DNA of 64,000 bases from Pseudomonadota bacterium (GCA_021795395.1 JAJYPN010000006.1:32131-96130), one strand, 5' to 3'. Shown: positions 34,496-46,985, numbered from the stretch's first letter. A program made the numbers and translations. The notes: generated by a model from the sequence alone, not told the origin.

Positions 34496-35134
34496 TTGAA
34501 CGCTCAACAGCGCCGCGAAATTTTCGCCCGTTTCGCGGCAGTCAATCCCGAACCCACTACCGAACTGCGGTATAACACCACCTTCGAATTGCTCGTTGCG
34601 GTCATTCTTTCCGCGCAGGCTACCGACAAAAGCGTCAACCGGGTAACCGCAGAACTTTTTCGCAAAGCCAATACACCTGCCGGCTTTCTGGAGCTGGGTT
34701 TGCCCGAACTCGAACGCATGATACAAACGATCGGTTTATATAAAAGCAAAGCACGGCATTTGCTGGCAACCTGTGAAATACTCTCTACACAGTACGGCAG
34801 TGAAGTACCCAATGATCGCGCCGCGCTGGAAGCTCTGCCCGGCGTGGGGCGCAAAACGGCTAATGTCATACTCAATACCGCTTTCAAGGCGTCTGTTATC
34901 GCCGTGGATACGCATATTTTTCGCGTCTCCAATCGCACCGGACTGGCTCCCGGTAAAACGGTTCGGCAAGTCGAACTCAAATTGATGAAAACGGTTCCAA
35001 AGGAATATCGCCTGCATGCGCACCATTGGCTGATCCTGCACGGCCGCTACATCTGCAAGGCGCGCAGGCCGGAATGTCCGCATTGCGTGATTAACGATTT
35101 ATGTTCCTACCGGGCCAAGACACTGAACCCATGA
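34496..35134 (+). CDS. nth: Endonuclease III (TTG start)
   Basis: ILSAQATDKSVN, LPGVGRKTANVIL HhH-GPD, C-terminal [4Fe-4S] cysteines CKARRPECPHCVINDLC. Confidence 0.97.
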   Translation: MNAQQRREIFARFAAVNPEPTTELRYNTTFELLVAVILSAQATDKSVNRVTAELFRKANTPAGFLELGLPELERMIQTIGLYKSKARHLLATCEILSTQYGSEVPNDRAALEALPGVGRKTANVILNTAFKASVIAVDTHIFRVSNRTGLAPGKTVRQVELKLMKTVPKEYRLHAHHWLILHGRYICKARRPECPHCVINDLCSYRAKTLNP

Positions 35135-36222
35135 TTGCTACCGGTCTTGCCATCGGCGCTTCCGCCGACCCGAATCTTGCTGCCCAGGCGGTGGCCACGG
35201 CGATGGCGCGCCTGAATATTACGCATGCGAACAGCGTTCTGCTGTTTTTAAGCGACGCATTTGCAAAAAACCCTCAGCCCGCTCTGCTTGCCGCGTCACG
35301 ACAAAGCCAGTGCATGCAAATCGTGGGTTGTAGCGCGCAAGGCATATTCACCGAACAGGATTGGGTGCTCGATGCGCCGGCCGCAGCTGCCATGGTATTG
35401 GGCGGCAGTCTGAGCTTGTGCACCGCCCATTCTCCGGAAGCCGACGATGTAGTACTCTCACTTGCGGCGCCGAATGCCGTGAACCGACTATGGATCAATA
35501 CTCCCGGCCTGCGCGTGGGCGGCATTTCCGGCGATGCTACCGGACATGGACCTTATAAGGTCTGGAGCAACGGCAAAGTTCATCCCGCGGGCAAATGCGA
35601 ACTGTATCTGCAAGGCTGTATCGGTGCAATCGGCGTTTCTCACGGCATACGTTCGCTTACCGCTCCGCTGCAGGTGACTGCCAGCAATGGCTTTGACATG
35701 ATCAGTCTTGACCGGCAGCCGGCACTTAATTTACTTGAACGCGAATTACCGCTGGAAGTAAGGGAAATGGAACATATTCCCTTGCATTTAATCATGGCGG
35801 CTGAAGTGATCGGCGATCGCGACAATGCGCTGGCGGAAGGTCGCTACCGTTTGATTCCCATAGTCGCCGCCAATCCCGACGATCGCTCGGTCACGCTGGC
35901 ATTGCATCTGGAAGAAGGCAAATACATGTTCTGGGCATTGCGACAGCCCTTGGCAGCCGAACGCAACATGCGCGTCAGTCTGGATCGAACCGAGCGGATA
36001 TTGGCCGGCCGGCCTGACTTCGCCATTCTGGCGAGCTCTTCGGCGCGCGGCCCGGTATTTTACGGCGGGGAAGACCGGGACTTGTCCATACTCGCACAGC
36101 TTTATCCAGATATGCCGTTCATAGGTTTTTACGGCAGCGGTGAAATCGCCAGTATCAATGACGCCAACCAGTTATTGGAGTACGCTACCGTATTCGGATT
36201 GTTTCGCCATGGGGCAGCCTGA
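35131..36222 (+). CDS. FIST N/C-domain sensory protein
   Basis: FIST N-terminal pattern (LLFLSDAF...IVGCSAQGIF) and C-terminal FYGSGEIA; ATGA overlap with nth. Confidence 0.8.
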   Translation: MIATGLAIGASADPNLAAQAVATAMARLNITHANSVLLFLSDAFAKNPQPALLAASRQSQCMQIVGCSAQGIFTEQDWVLDAPAAAAMVLGGSLSLCTAHSPEADDVVLSLAAPNAVNRLWINTPGLRVGGISGDATGHGPYKVWSNGKVHPAGKCELYLQGCIGAIGVSHGIRSLTAPLQVTASNGFDMISLDRQPALNLLERELPLEVREMEHIPLHLIMAAEVIGDRDNALAEGRYRLIPIVAANPDDRSVTLALHLEEGKYMFWALRQPLAAERNMRVSLDRTERILAGRPDFAILASSSARGPVFYGGEDRDLSILAQLYPDMPFIGFYGSGEIASINDANQLLEYATVFGLFRHGAA

Positions 36223-36656
36223 TGTTCAATCCCAGCCGCACGGATACACGCCAGTTTTATTTCGAAATCTGGCGGAAATACCTGCTTGAAATGCCTATGG
36301 CAGGCGCAGAGCTTACTGCGCTTGCGATTATCAAGGAACATCCCGAATACCATGAAATATTGGCGCATCCCGAACGTTACCGGGTACAGGAGTATCCGCC
36401 GGAGATGGGAGCCACCAACCCTTTTCTCCATTTATCGATGCATCTGGCGTTACACGAACAACTGGCTATCGATCAGCCTCAGGGAATTCGCAGTTATTAC
36501 CAGCGCCTGCTATCCAGAACCGGCGTCACCGAATTGGCGCAGCATGAAATGATGGATTGCCTGGGAGAGATGATCTGGCAGGCGCAACGCCGGCAGATGG
36601 CGTTCGACGCCGAGATTTATTTCAACTGCCTCGACAGGAAACTGGTTGCGCCATAA
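36222..36656 (+). CDS. DUF1841 family protein
   Basis: FNPSRTDTRQFYFEIWRKY...EHPEYH...NPFLHLSMHLALHEQL. Confidence 0.85.
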   Translation: MFNPSRTDTRQFYFEIWRKYLLEMPMAGAELTALAIIKEHPEYHEILAHPERYRVQEYPPEMGATNPFLHLSMHLALHEQLAIDQPQGIRSYYQRLLSRTGVTELAQHEMMDCLGEMIWQAQRRQMAFDAEIYFNCLDRKLVAP

Positions 36657-36662
36657 ATTGTT

Positions 36663-36956
36663 TTAACGCCGCCACAGAAAACGATAGACGAAACCGGGAA
36701 ACGCCAGCACGATGAACATGCAGCCGGTCACAGCGTAAAATTCCCAATGCTGCGGGGGTGGCGCAATCACTTTTTTCTCAAGAAAATGGGCGACCATGCC
36801 GACCGCAAAATACAGGGCGATCAATTCCAGCACCCGCCAGCCAAACGCCTTATGTCCGGATTTTGGCTGAAAAACGAACGCCGCACGCTCTACCACAAAA
36901 GGCAAATTGGCAGCTACCAGCGCCACCAATAATAAAGCCGCCACCGCGCTGTTCAT
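36663..36956 (-). CDS. DUF2818 family membrane protein
   Basis: Small 3-TM protein directly after nuoN, a placement typical of betaproteobacterial nuo operons. Confidence 0.8.
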   Translation of the reverse strand: MNSAVAALLLVALVAANLPFVVERAAFVFQPKSGHKAFGWRVLELIALYFAVGMVAHFLEKKVIAPPPQHWEFYAVTGCMFIVLAFPGFVYRFLWRR

Positions 36957-38398
36957 AACGAACGCTCCATGGCGTACGCACACAAGGCCATAAGAGGTTG
37001 CGGCAACATCCCCAGCCCCAGTACCGCCAGGCCGTTGGCGCTAAGCAGTACCTGCATGTCGGCGGGCGGCATGATCGGATGCATATCCGTCGGCTTTTCG
37101 AAGTACATCAGGCGCACGATCCGTAAATAATAAAATGCTCCGATCAAGGAAAATATGACCGCAACGACCGCCAGCCAGGTATAACCAGCATGCACCACAG
37201 CCTGCAATACGGCCAGCTTCGCGTAGAATCCGATAGTGGGAGGCAGCCCCGCCAGCGAAAACATCAGCAACAGCAGAATGAAAGCATACCACGGATTACG
37301 CTGATTCAGTCCTTTCAGATCTTCCAGCCGGTCTGCTTCGAAACCCTGTCTGGACAGCAGCATGATCATGCCGAACGATCCCAGCCCCGTCAGTACGTAA
37401 GCCAGCACATAGAACATCGAGGCACTGTATCCGGCGCTATCCGCCGCCAGCAACCCGAGCAGCAGGAAACCCATGTGCGAAATCGTCGAATACGCCAGCA
37501 TACGTTTGAAATTTGCCTGGGCTATCGCGGCGATATTACCGACCGCCATCGACAGGACGGCCATGATAGCCAGCATTTGCTGCCAATCGGGCGACAGCAT
37601 TTGCAAACCCTGCGCCAGAATACGAATAGTGAAGGCGAATGCGGCGATTTTGGTCGCAGTACCGATAAATAAGGTCACAGCGGTCGGAGCGCCATGATAG
37701 ACGTCAGGCAACCACATATGAAAGGGGGCTACTCCCAATTTGAATGCCAGACCGGCGACGATGAACACCAGGCCGAATATCAGCACCATCCGGTTGCCGA
37801 TATCAGCTTGCAGCACCAGAGCAATACGCGGAATTTCCAGACTGTCCGTCGTGCCATATACCATTGACATGCCGTACAGCAACATACCCGATGCCAGAGC
37901 GCCCAACACGAAATATTTCATCGCCGCTTCGGAAGCGATGGCCGAATCGCGCTGCAAGGCTACCAGGGCGTACAGCGACAGACTTAACAGTTCGAGACCC
38001 ATGTACAAGGTAAGAAAATGATTGGCGGAGATCATGACCATCATGCCCAGCGTCGCAAACAGGATCAGCGTAAAGTATTCGCCCTGAAACATGCCGCGGA
38101 GCCGAATATATTCGCGGGAATACACCAGACTGATGGCGACGGTAAAATACAGGATGAGTTTCAGGGAATCCGACAGCAGATCATCCACGAACATCCCGTG
38201 CATGGTATAGACCGTCACCCCGGTTGCCGTGGAAAATGTCAGCCAGCCGCATCCCGCCAGCGTCGCCAGCGTGAGTATGTATGTGATATATCGCTGATCC
38301 TCGCCTAGAAACAGATCCAATATCAGAATGCCGCACACCGCAGCGAGTAAAAATACCTCCGGCAGCAATGGCATCAGGTCACTTAGGGCAAAATTCAT
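36953..38398 (-). CDS. nuoN: NADH-quinone oxidoreductase subunit N
   Basis: Proton-translocating subunit motifs; position in nuo operon. Confidence 0.96.
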   Translation of the reverse strand: MNFALSDLMPLLPEVFLLAAVCGILILDLFLGEDQRYITYILTLATLAGCGWLTFSTATGVTVYTMHGMFVDDLLSDSLKLILYFTVAISLVYSREYIRLRGMFQGEYFTLILFATLGMMVMISANHFLTLYMGLELLSLSLYALVALQRDSAIASEAAMKYFVLGALASGMLLYGMSMVYGTTDSLEIPRIALVLQADIGNRMVLIFGLVFIVAGLAFKLGVAPFHMWLPDVYHGAPTAVTLFIGTATKIAAFAFTIRILAQGLQMLSPDWQQMLAIMAVLSMAVGNIAAIAQANFKRMLAYSTISHMGFLLLGLLAADSAGYSASMFYVLAYVLTGLGSFGMIMLLSRQGFEADRLEDLKGLNQRNPWYAFILLLLMFSLAGLPPTIGFYAKLAVLQAVVHAGYTWLAVVAVIFSLIGAFYYLRIVRLMYFEKPTDMHPIMPPADMQVLLSANGLAVLGLGMLPQPLMALCAYAMERSL

Positions 38399-38417
38399 CG
38401 TATTCCTTTATTATTGC

Positions 38418-39905
38418 TTATGGCAGTTTGCTTTGCGCGACATGCGCCAGCAAGTTATCGACGCTAACATGCATAACGTTCGTTACCGGCTGCGGATAGA
38501 TGCCCATCGCCAGCGTTAACGCCGCCAGCACAGCCAGAAAGCCGAACTCGCGAGGATTGATGTCGGTGAGCTTCGCCACCTCCGGATTGGTGATCGCACC
38601 GAAAATCACCCGCTTGTACATCCATAAGGTATAAGCAGCGCCGAAAATCAGCGTCGTCGCAGCGGCAAAGGCATACCAGAAATTCACCTTGATCGCCGCC
38701 AGGATCACCATGAATTCGCCGACGAATCCGCTGGTTCCCGGCAAGCCGGCGTTAGCCATCGAGAACAGCATCAGAAATGCCGCGAATACCGGCATCCGGT
38801 TGACCAAGCCGCCGTAATCGGCGATTTGTCGGGTGTGCATGCGGTCGTACATGACGCCTATGCTCAAAAACATGGCCGCAGAAATGAAACCGTGCGAAAT
38901 CATCTGCAGCAATGCACCTTCCATCCCGATATTGTTAAACAGAAATATCCCCAGCGTCACAAACCCCATGTGCGAAATCGAGGAATACGCGATCAGTTTT
39001 TTCATATCCGCCTGCACCAGAGCGACGAGACTGATGTATACCACCGCAATCAATGAGATCGTAATAATAAAGCCGGTCATGTAATGGCTGGCATCCGGCG
39101 TGATCGGCAGATTGAACCGCATGAAACCGTATGCGCCGATCTTGAGCGTAATCGCCGCGAGGACGACCGAACCGCCGGTAGGCGCTTCGACGTGCGCATC
39201 CGGCAGCCAGGTATGAACCGGCCACATCGGCACTTTTACGGCGAACGCCAGAAAAAACGCGACGAATAACAGTATCTGCACCGGCAGGCTCAGAGGCAGT
39301 GCATAATAGTCGATGATCTCGAAACTGCCGCCGGACTCAAAATGCAAATAAATAAATGCCACCAGCATGAGCAAGGAACCCAGCAAGGTGTAGAGAAAAA
39401 ACTTCACCGCCGCGTAAACGCGCCGCGGTCCGCCCCAGATACCGATGACCAGAAACAGCGGTATCAGCATGGCTTCGAAAAACACGTAAAACAGCATTGC
39501 GTCGAGCGCGACGAAAACGCCGTTGATCAGGCCGGACATGATCAGAAAGGCCGCCATGTATTGCGAGGTTTTGTTTTGGATGACCTGCCAGCCGGCGATG
39601 ACGACCAGTATCGTGGTAAAGCTGTTGAGTAGTACGAACGGCATGGAGATGCCGTCTACACCCAAATGATAATTGATGTGAAAGGTCGGTATCCATGCCG
39701 TGAATTCGACAAATTGCATGTTCGCTGTCGCGGCGTCGAAGCGCAGGTATAACGGCAGCGTTACGGCAAAAGCGAGCACCGACCCCAATAATGCGATCCA
39801 TCTCGCCAGCGGAGCGTTACGCTCCGAACCGGTGGCCAGAACCAGAATACCGGCACAGATAGGCAACCAGACCGCCAGGCTCAAAAGTGGATATCCTGCT
39901 AGCAT
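38418..39905 (-). CDS. nuoM: NADH-quinone oxidoreductase subunit M
   Basis: HTWLPDAHVEAPTGGSV; operon position. Confidence 0.97.
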   Translation of the reverse strand: MLAGYPLLSLAVWLPICAGILVLATGSERNAPLARWIALLGSVLAFAVTLPLYLRFDAATANMQFVEFTAWIPTFHINYHLGVDGISMPFVLLNSFTTILVVIAGWQVIQNKTSQYMAAFLIMSGLINGVFVALDAMLFYVFFEAMLIPLFLVIGIWGGPRRVYAAVKFFLYTLLGSLLMLVAFIYLHFESGGSFEIIDYYALPLSLPVQILLFVAFFLAFAVKVPMWPVHTWLPDAHVEAPTGGSVVLAAITLKIGAYGFMRFNLPITPDASHYMTGFIITISLIAVVYISLVALVQADMKKLIAYSSISHMGFVTLGIFLFNNIGMEGALLQMISHGFISAAMFLSIGVMYDRMHTRQIADYGGLVNRMPVFAAFLMLFSMANAGLPGTSGFVGEFMVILAAIKVNFWYAFAAATTLIFGAAYTLWMYKRVIFGAITNPEVAKLTDINPREFGFLAVLAALTLAMGIYPQPVTNVMHVSVDNLLAHVAQSKLP

Positions 39906-39941
39906 ACAACCCCTATTCGTTATGAATTATCAGTCTGATGA

Positions 39942-41969
39942 TCAAACAACGCGCACAAACCACGTGATCAGGGCGAATATGCCTATGATCATGGCAAAAG
40001 CATAATGGTAAATATAACCCGACTGCCATTTGCGAACTACCGTCGCAAACCAGCCGACCAGGTTGGCCGTACCGTTGACAAAGAAACCGTCGATTATTTT
40101 GACTTCGCCCACATGCCAGAAAAATCTGCCCAAAGCTCGGGCACCGCCGGCAAAAAACCAGTCATTGAATCTGTCGAATCCGTATTTGTTTTCGAGTATC
40201 ACGTAAATCAATGCAAAACGATGTTTGATCGCTTCGGGTATCTCGGGCCGGCGCAGATAGAAAAACCAGGCCAGCACCACACCTGATAAGGCTAACCATA
40301 CCGGTAATCCGCTCAGGCTATGCAGCGCCATCGAAGCCGCTCCATGGTAATCGCGCTGCAAATCGGGCATGGCCGGATGGAGTGCGCCGTCAACGGTGAT
40401 TGCGCCGTTGAAATAACCGCCGAACAGCATTGGTTGTATCGTAAAATACCCTATCAATACAGACGGTATCGCCAGTAAAATCAATGGCACGGTCACCACC
40501 CAAGGCGATTCATGGGGCATACCATGATGTTCCTCGCCGGGGTGTTCCTCGCTTTCTTCATGACCGGCATCGAGTTCATTCGGTTCATGCGCGTGAAACC
40601 GCGTCTTTCCATGAAATACCAGAAAATAAAGGCGGAAACTGTAAAAGGCGGTAACGAACACCCCCGCCAGCACAGCAAAATAGGCAAACCCTGCGCCTGC
40701 CATACCGTGTTCCATCGCGATATGCGTTGCTTCGATGATGCTGTCCTTGGAATAGAAACCGGAAAAAAACGGCGTACCGATCAAAGCCAGCGATCCGATC
40801 AGAAACGTGATCCAGGTAATCGGCATATATTTGCGCAAACCGCCCATATTGCGAATATCCTGGTCATGGTGCATGCCCATGATCACAGAACCGGCAGCCA
40901 GGAACAGCAGCGCCTTGAAAAACGCGTGCGTCATCAGATGAAACACGGCTACCGAATAGGCGGAAGCGCCGAGCGCCACCGTCATGTACCCCAATTGCGA
41001 CAGGGTCGAATAAGCGATGACGCGTTTGATGTCGTTTTGTATGATGCCGAGAAATCCCATGAACAAGGCCGTCATCGCACCGATAACCATCACAAACGAT
41101 AACGCGGTTTGCGACAGTTCGAATAAGGGCGACATCCGCGCCACCATGAATATCCCCGCCGTCACCATCGTGGCGGCATGGATCAACGCGGAAATCGGCG
41201 TCGGACCTTCCATCGAATCGGGCAACCAGACATGCAAGGGAATCTGCGCCGATTTCCCCATCGCGCCGATAAACAGCAAAATACAGATCACCGTCATCAA
41301 CGACCAGGATGAGCCGGGAATCAGGCTGATCATCTGGCTGGAGAATTCGGGGGCGTGTGCGAACACCGCCGCATAATCCAGCGTGCCGAAATACGCCAGC
41401 ACCACACCTATACCCAGCAGAAAGCCGAAATCGCCGACCCGGTTCACCAGAAACGCTTTCAGATTCGCATAAATGGCGGTAGGTCGGGTATACCAGAATC
41501 CGATCAGCAGATACGACACCAGACCGACGGCTTCCCAGCCGAAAAACAATTGCATGAAATTATTCGCCATCACCAGCATCAGCATGGCAAAGGTAAACAG
41601 CGAAATGTAGCTGAAAAAACGCTGATAGCCGGGATCGTCGCGCATATAACCGATGGTGTAGATATGCACCATCAGCGATACGAAAGTCACGACCAGCATC
41701 ATCATGGCGGTCAGGCTATCGATCAGAAAACCTATTTGCATGCTTACCGAACCGACCGTTATCCAGGTATATACCGTACCGTTGTAACTATGACCTGCCT
41801 GTACATCCTGAAAAATCAGCCATGACGCCCAGCACGATACCGCCACGCCGGCGATGGTGACCAGATGCGAAAAAGTGCGTCCGATCGCCCAACCGAACAA
41901 GCCCGCGACCATGGCGCCGAGTAATGGCGCCAACGGCACCAGAAGATAAAGTTGCTGCATTGCTGTCAT
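39942..41969 (-). CDS. nuoL: NADH-quinone oxidoreductase subunit L
   Basis: GWEAVGLVSYLLIGFW, HVWLPDSMEGPTPISALIHAATMV. Confidence 0.97.
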   Translation of the reverse strand: MTAMQQLYLLVPLAPLLGAMVAGLFGWAIGRTFSHLVTIAGVAVSCWASWLIFQDVQAGHSYNGTVYTWITVGSVSMQIGFLIDSLTAMMMLVVTFVSLMVHIYTIGYMRDDPGYQRFFSYISLFTFAMLMLVMANNFMQLFFGWEAVGLVSYLLIGFWYTRPTAIYANLKAFLVNRVGDFGFLLGIGVVLAYFGTLDYAAVFAHAPEFSSQMISLIPGSSWSLMTVICILLFIGAMGKSAQIPLHVWLPDSMEGPTPISALIHAATMVTAGIFMVARMSPLFELSQTALSFVMVIGAMTALFMGFLGIIQNDIKRVIAYSTLSQLGYMTVALGASAYSVAVFHLMTHAFFKALLFLAAGSVIMGMHHDQDIRNMGGLRKYMPITWITFLIGSLALIGTPFFSGFYSKDSIIEATHIAMEHGMAGAGFAYFAVLAGVFVTAFYSFRLYFLVFHGKTRFHAHEPNELDAGHEESEEHPGEEHHGMPHESPWVVTVPLILLAIPSVLIGYFTIQPMLFGGYFNGAITVDGALHPAMPDLQRDYHGAASMALHSLSGLPVWLALSGVVLAWFFYLRRPEIPEAIKHRFALIYVILENKYGFDRFNDWFFAGGARALGRFFWHVGEVKIIDGFFVNGTANLVGWFATVVRKWQSGYIYHYAFAMIIGIFALITWFVRVV

Positions 41970-41999
41970 ATTAATTCCCGTCGGTGGCGCACTGCACCC

Positions 42000-42305
42000 T
42001 TAGCCTTTCAGATGATCCAGATCGTCCACATGGATAGTGCGCAAATTGCGAAACAGCACGACCAGTATGGCCAGACCGATTGCGGATTCCGCCGCGGCTA
42101 CGGTCAAAATAAAGAACACGAAGATCTGACCTGCGCTATCGCCCAGATAATGCGAGAACGCGATAAAGTTCATGTTGACGGCCAATAGCATCAGCTCTAT
42201 GGCCATCAGCAGCACGATGAGGTTTTTCCGGTTCAGAAAAATCCCCAGTACGCTGATCGCGAACAGAACTGCTCCCAGTATCAAATAATGCGATAGAGAC
42301 AACAC
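42000..42305 (-). CDS. nuoK: NADH-quinone oxidoreductase subunit K (probable GTG start)
   Basis: [14 protein letters not shown]...[15 protein letters not shown] at 42305 gives the canonical N-terminus. Confidence 0.95.
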   Translation of the reverse strand: MLSLSHYLILGAVLFAISVLGIFLNRKNLIVLLMAIELMLLAVNMNFIAFSHYLGDSAGQIFVFFILTVAAAESAIGLAILVVLFRNLRTIHVDDLDHLKG

Positions 42306-42336
42306 GGTATTCCCCTTGAAAATCGGCAAGCTTCAA

Positions 42337-42954
42337 TCACGACCGGGTCGAGGACGGCTGATCGGTCGCCATCTCCACCATGCGTACGCGATCTTCGCGT
42401 TTTACCTTGACCTGTTCTGCCGGATCCTGATATTTGCTGTTTTTGCGCCGCCGCATCGTCAAGGCAATCGCGGCTATGATGGCGACCAGCAATATCACTG
42501 CCGCCAATTCGAACGGATAAACGTAATCGGTATAAAGCAGACTTCCGAGTTCCTTGGTATTGCTGTAACCGGCCGGATGGGCGATGGGCGCCGGTATGAT
42601 ATTCAGGCCGAAGCTGCGGCTGCCGAGTACAATGGCCATTTCCAGCGCCAGCATGGTGGCGACCAGCGCCGCCAGAGGCAAATAATTCCAGAACCCTTCG
42701 CGCAGGCGATCGATATTGATATCGAGCATCATCACTACAAACAGGAACAGCACCATGACCGCTCCGACGTATACCAGCACCAGCGCTATCGCCAGAAACT
42801 CCGCTTCCAGCGTCAGCCACAAGCCCGATGCGCTGAAAAAGGCCAACACCAGAAATAACGCCGCATGAACCGGATTGCGCGTGGTTACGACCCGGAAAGC
42901 CGCGAATATCAAAATCGCCGAAAAGAAATAAAATACTGCGGTGACAAAATTCAT
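42337..42954 (-). CDS. nuoJ: NADH-quinone oxidoreductase subunit J
   Basis: NPVHAALFLVLAFFSASGLWLTLEAEFLAIALVLVYVGAVMVLFLFVVMML. Confidence 0.96.
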   Translation of the reverse strand: MNFVTAVFYFFSAILIFAAFRVVTTRNPVHAALFLVLAFFSASGLWLTLEAEFLAIALVLVYVGAVMVLFLFVVMMLDINIDRLREGFWNYLPLAALVATMLALEMAIVLGSRSFGLNIIPAPIAHPAGYSNTKELGSLLYTDYVYPFELAAVILLVAIIAAIALTMRRRKNSKYQDPAEQVKVKREDRVRMVEMATDQPSSTRS

Positions 42955-42975
42955 GATTGATTTTCCCCGGATAAA

Positions 42976-43464
42976 TTATCGGTATTTGGCATCGGCAGTC
43001 CGGGCAGCCGCAATCTGCGCTTCATATTTGTCGCCGATCGCCAGTAACTGATCCTTGGTATAGTACAGATCGCCGCGTTTTTCTCCATGGTATTCGAGTA
43101 TATGCGTTTCGACGATGGAATCCACCGGACAGGATTCTTCGCAAAATCCGCAGAAAATACATTTCGTCAAATCGATGTCGTATTGCGTAGTGCGGCGCGT
43201 GCCGTCCTCGCGCTGTTCCGATTCGATGGTAATCGCCAGCGCCGGGCAGACGGCCTCGCATAATTTACAGGCAATGCAGCGTTCCTCGCCGTTCGGATAC
43301 CGGCGCAAGGCATGAAGCCCGCGAAAACGGACGCTTTGTGGCGTTTTCTCCTCGGGGAACTGGACGGTAATCTTGCGCGCGAACAAATGCCTTCCGGTCA
43401 GCGCCATGCCTCGAAACAGTTCGATCAGCAGCAGGCTGGAGAAAAATTGTTTGATAGCCTTCAT
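42976..43464 (-). CDS. nuoI: NADH-quinone oxidoreductase subunit I
   Basis: Two [4Fe-4S] motifs [12 protein letters not shown] and [12 protein letters not shown]. Confidence 0.97.
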   Translation of the reverse strand: MKAIKQFFSSLLLIELFRGMALTGRHLFARKITVQFPEEKTPQSVRFRGLHALRRYPNGEERCIACKLCEAVCPALAITIESEQREDGTRRTTQYDIDLTKCIFCGFCEESCPVDSIVETHILEYHGEKRGDLYYTKDQLLAIGDKYEAQIAAARTADAKYR

Positions 43465-43504
43465 TCACATCGCTCCATCATCTTGTATCCACTCCTTGCA
43501 GTCA

Positions 43505-44533
43505 TTAGTGGATCAGATACGCATAAGGGGTTTGCATGACTGCACCGACCACCACCACCCAGACCAGTGTGATCGGGATGAACACTTTCCAGCCCAAACG
43601 CATGATCTGGTCGTAGCGGTAACGCGGAAAGGTGGCCCGCAGCCAGAGAAATAGAAACAGGACGAAAGCGATTTTCAATAGCAGCCAGACAAATCCCGGT
43701 ATCCAGGTGAACGGCGCAATATTGAACAAGGGGTTCCAGCCACCCAGAAACATCAGCGATGTCAGCGCCGCGATCAGGATCATATTAGCGTATTCGGCGA
43801 GAAAAAATACCGCGAATGCCATTCCTGAATATTCCACATGAAAGCCGGCGACGATTTCCGACTCGCCCTCGGCGACGTCGAACGGAGCGCGATTGGTTTC
43901 GGCCACTCCGGAAATGAAGTATACGATGAACATGGGAAACAGCGGCAGCCAGTACCAGCTGAAAATGCCGCCTTTCTGACCGTTGACGATATCGGTCAGA
44001 TTCAGGCTTTGCGCAGCCATCAGCACACCCACCAGGGCAAAACCCATGGCTATTTCGTACGACACGATCTGCGCCGCGGAACGCAGGCTCCCCAGGAATG
44101 CATATTTGGAATTCGACGCCCAGCCGGCAATGATAACGCCGTATACGCCCATAGAGGTGATCGCCAGAATATACAGCAAGCCCGCATCCACATTCGCCAG
44201 GACGACCTGCGGCGAAAACGGTATCACCGCCCAGGCGGCCAGCGCCGGAGCGATGGTCAGTACCGGAGCCAGCACGAACAAAAATTTATTGGCGCCGCTC
44301 GGTATGATGATTTCTTTCATCATCAGCTTGATGCCGTCGGCGATAGGCTGCAGCAAGCCCTTGTAGCCGACCCGATTCGGACCGATACGCACTTGCATGT
44401 AACCGATTACCTTGCGCTCGGCATAAGTGAGATAGGCCACTGCCAGCAGCATCGGCACGACTATTGCAACGATTTTAGCCAGCGCCCAGACCGCTGGCCA
44501 CATATAACCGAATAATGCCTGTAAATAAGCCAT
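43505..44533 (-). CDS. nuoH: NADH-quinone oxidoreductase subunit H
   Basis: [42 protein letters not shown]. Confidence 0.97.
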   Translation of the reverse strand: MAYLQALFGYMWPAVWALAKIVAIVVPMLLAVAYLTYAERKVIGYMQVRIGPNRVGYKGLLQPIADGIKLMMKEIIIPSGANKFLFVLAPVLTIAPALAAWAVIPFSPQVVLANVDAGLLYILAITSMGVYGVIIAGWASNSKYAFLGSLRSAAQIVSYEIAMGFALVGVLMAAQSLNLTDIVNGQKGGIFSWYWLPLFPMFIVYFISGVAETNRAPFDVAEGESEIVAGFHVEYSGMAFAVFFLAEYANMILIAALTSLMFLGGWNPLFNIAPFTWIPGFVWLLLKIAFVLFLFLWLRATFPRYRYDQIMRLGWKVFIPITLVWVVVVGAVMQTPYAYLIH

Positions 44534-44534
44534 G

Positions 44535-46892
44535 TTATACGCGCTCCACGCTGATATCGCCCATCATCGCACCCAGGGCTGCCGTGAGCGGGTGAGCGGC
44601 CGCCAACCGAACCGCACCGTCGGGTAAAGCATTGTCGGCATCGATCTGCACTACCGCATAGGCTTCGCCCTGCATGAATTTTGCCATGGCTCCCGGCTCC
44701 AGATTCAGCCTGGTCAGCGTCGCGGAACTCATATGCGCCTTCGGCACGGCAGCGCTCGGTGTTTTTTGCAAGGCTGCCGCACGGCGTACGATGGCATCGG
44801 CTTGATACATCGGAATCTCGCCGATGCGTGTCAGCGTGTCGGCCACGCCTACGCCGGATACCGTAAGCGATGCAAGCCGGTTGTTCAATGCTCCGCTCGG
44901 CAACGCATCGTCCTTGAGCACCGCTTGCCGCACCGCTTCCGCCGTATCGTAATCGAAACCCTGCAAACCATTCATCGTACCCAGTACGCGCAACACTTTC
45001 CATGCCGGACGCGTCTCGCCCAGCGGCGCGGCAGCGCCCTTGAACGATTGAATGCGGCCTTCGGTACTGATAAATGTACCCGCGGTTTCGGTGAACGGCG
45101 CGATGGGCAGCAACACATCGGCATAATCCATCGCCGTATGTTTGTAAGCGCTCATTGCGACGACCATGTCAGCGCTGCGTAAGGCACGCATCGCCAGAGC
45201 GGGATTATAGCCGTCCAGCTCGGGTTCGGCGCCCAGCAATAAATAAGCCTTGCGCGGCACGGCCAGCATGGCGTCGGCATCCAATCCGGCTTTACCGCGA
45301 TGCGGTACCGCGCCGGCGATATAGGCGCCTACGCTATTGGCGGCTTCGCCGAGGAAACCGAATGCCGCGCCGGACAATTCGGCAATGGTTTGCGCCAGCG
45401 CATGCAAATCGGCATAGGCGGGATGATGCTGCGCCAGATTGCCGAGGAATACCGCCTTGCGAGCGCCCTTGGTCAAACTCGCGGCCATGGCTGTAGCGGT
45501 CGCGTTGCTTTGCACCTCTGCCAGGCTTGCAGCCAGGCTTTCCGGCAGCGGCTTGCCGGTTTGGGCGGCCAACGCTACGGCAATTTGAGCCAGCGCGTTC
45601 ACCATGCCCTGCGGCGCAACAATCAGCTTGTTGGCAATTTTCATCAGCAAATCATCGTCTACCGGATTGACAAGATTGAATTCGGCACCGTGTTTGACCG
45701 CCGCGCGCATGCGATGCGCCAGCAATGGTTGATCCTGGCGCAAACTGCTGCCTATCAATAAAATGCGATCGAGCCGATTGATGTCGGCGATTGCCATGCC
45801 CAGCCAGGGAGCGCCCGTCAATTTACGATCGGCGCTGAAGTCGGACTGTGCGAGGCGGGTATCGATATTGCCGCTGCCCAGTCCGCGCATCAGTTTCTGC
45901 AACAGGTACAATTCTTCCAGCGTCTGGTGCGCAGTAGCCAATGCGCCTATGCTTTCGGCTCCGTGTGCTTCGCGTATCTGCTTGAGACCGTTGACGACAT
46001 ATTCCAGCGCGGCCTGCCACGATACTTCCAGCCAATGGCCGTCCTGCTTGATCATGGGGCGGCTCAGGCGCCGTTCGGAATTGAGACCTTCGTAAGAAAA
46101 ACGATCCCTGTCGGATAGCCAGCATTCGTTGACCGCTTCGTTGTCCAGCGGCAGCACGCGCATGACGCGATTGTTTTTTACCTGTACCGCGATATTACTA
46201 CCCAAACCGTCGTGCGGGCTGACCGATTTGCGGCGCGACAATTCCCAGGCGCGGGCAGTGTAGCGGAATGGTTTACTGGTCAGCGCGCCGACCGGACATA
46301 AATCGATAATATTACCCGACAGCTCCGAATCGATGGTTTGATTGATGAACGGCATGATTTCGGAATGCTCTCCGCGGCCGGCCTGGCCCATTTCCATGAT
46401 GCCGGCGATTTCCTGTCCGAACCGTACGCAACGCGTGCAATAAATGCAGCGCGTCATATCGGTGGCAACCAGCGGGCCCAATTCTTTCTCGGTGACGACG
46501 CGCTTGACTTCCTGATAGCGCGAATTGCTGCCGCCGTAACCGACGGCCAGATCCTGCAGGCTGCATTCGCCGCCCTGATCGCAAATCGGGCAATCCAGGG
46601 GATGATTGATCAGCAAAAACTCCATCACTCCTTGCTGCGCCTTGATCGCATAATCCGAACGGGTGTAAACCTTCATGCCGTCGGTGATCGGCGTGGCGCA
46701 GGCCGGCATCGGTTTGGCCGCTTTTTCGACTTGCACCAGACACATCCTGCAGTTCGCCGCGATGGAGAGTTTTTTGTGATAGCAGAAATGCGGAATGTAG
46801 ATGCCTATCTGCGCCGCCGCATCCATAATGGTGCCGCCTTCAGGCGTAACGATTTTGTTACCGTCGATTTCAATTTCCAGCATTTTATTCAC
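44535..46892 (-). CDS. nuoG: NADH-quinone oxidoreductase subunit G
   Basis: [45 protein letters not shown]. Confidence 0.97.
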   Translation of the reverse strand: MNKMLEIEIDGNKIVTPEGGTIMDAAAQIGIYIPHFCYHKKLSIAANCRMCLVQVEKAAKPMPACATPITDGMKVYTRSDYAIKAQQGVMEFLLINHPLDCPICDQGGECSLQDLAVGYGGSNSRYQEVKRVVTEKELGPLVATDMTRCIYCTRCVRFGQEIAGIMEMGQAGRGEHSEIMPFINQTIDSELSGNIIDLCPVGALTSKPFRYTARAWELSRRKSVSPHDGLGSNIAVQVKNNRVMRVLPLDNEAVNECWLSDRDRFSYEGLNSERRLSRPMIKQDGHWLEVSWQAALEYVVNGLKQIREAHGAESIGALATAHQTLEELYLLQKLMRGLGSGNIDTRLAQSDFSADRKLTGAPWLGMAIADINRLDRILLIGSSLRQDQPLLAHRMRAAVKHGAEFNLVNPVDDDLLMKIANKLIVAPQGMVNALAQIAVALAAQTGKPLPESLAASLAEVQSNATATAMAASLTKGARKAVFLGNLAQHHPAYADLHALAQTIAELSGAAFGFLGEAANSVGAYIAGAVPHRGKAGLDADAMLAVPRKAYLLLGAEPELDGYNPALAMRALRSADMVVAMSAYKHTAMDYADVLLPIAPFTETAGTFISTEGRIQSFKGAAAPLGETRPAWKVLRVLGTMNGLQGFDYDTAEAVRQAVLKDDALPSGALNNRLASLTVSGVGVADTLTRIGEIPMYQADAIVRRAAALQKTPSAAVPKAHMSSATLTRLNLEPGAMAKFMQGEAYAVVQIDADNALPDGAVRLAAAHPLTAALGAMMGDISVERV

Positions 46893-46985
46893 CTGATCGC
46901 CAGTTAATGAACAACCTGTACGGATTCGTCATTGTCTGCCCGGCATCCATGCCTGAGCGGTAGCGTCGTCTATACAAAGGATTCA

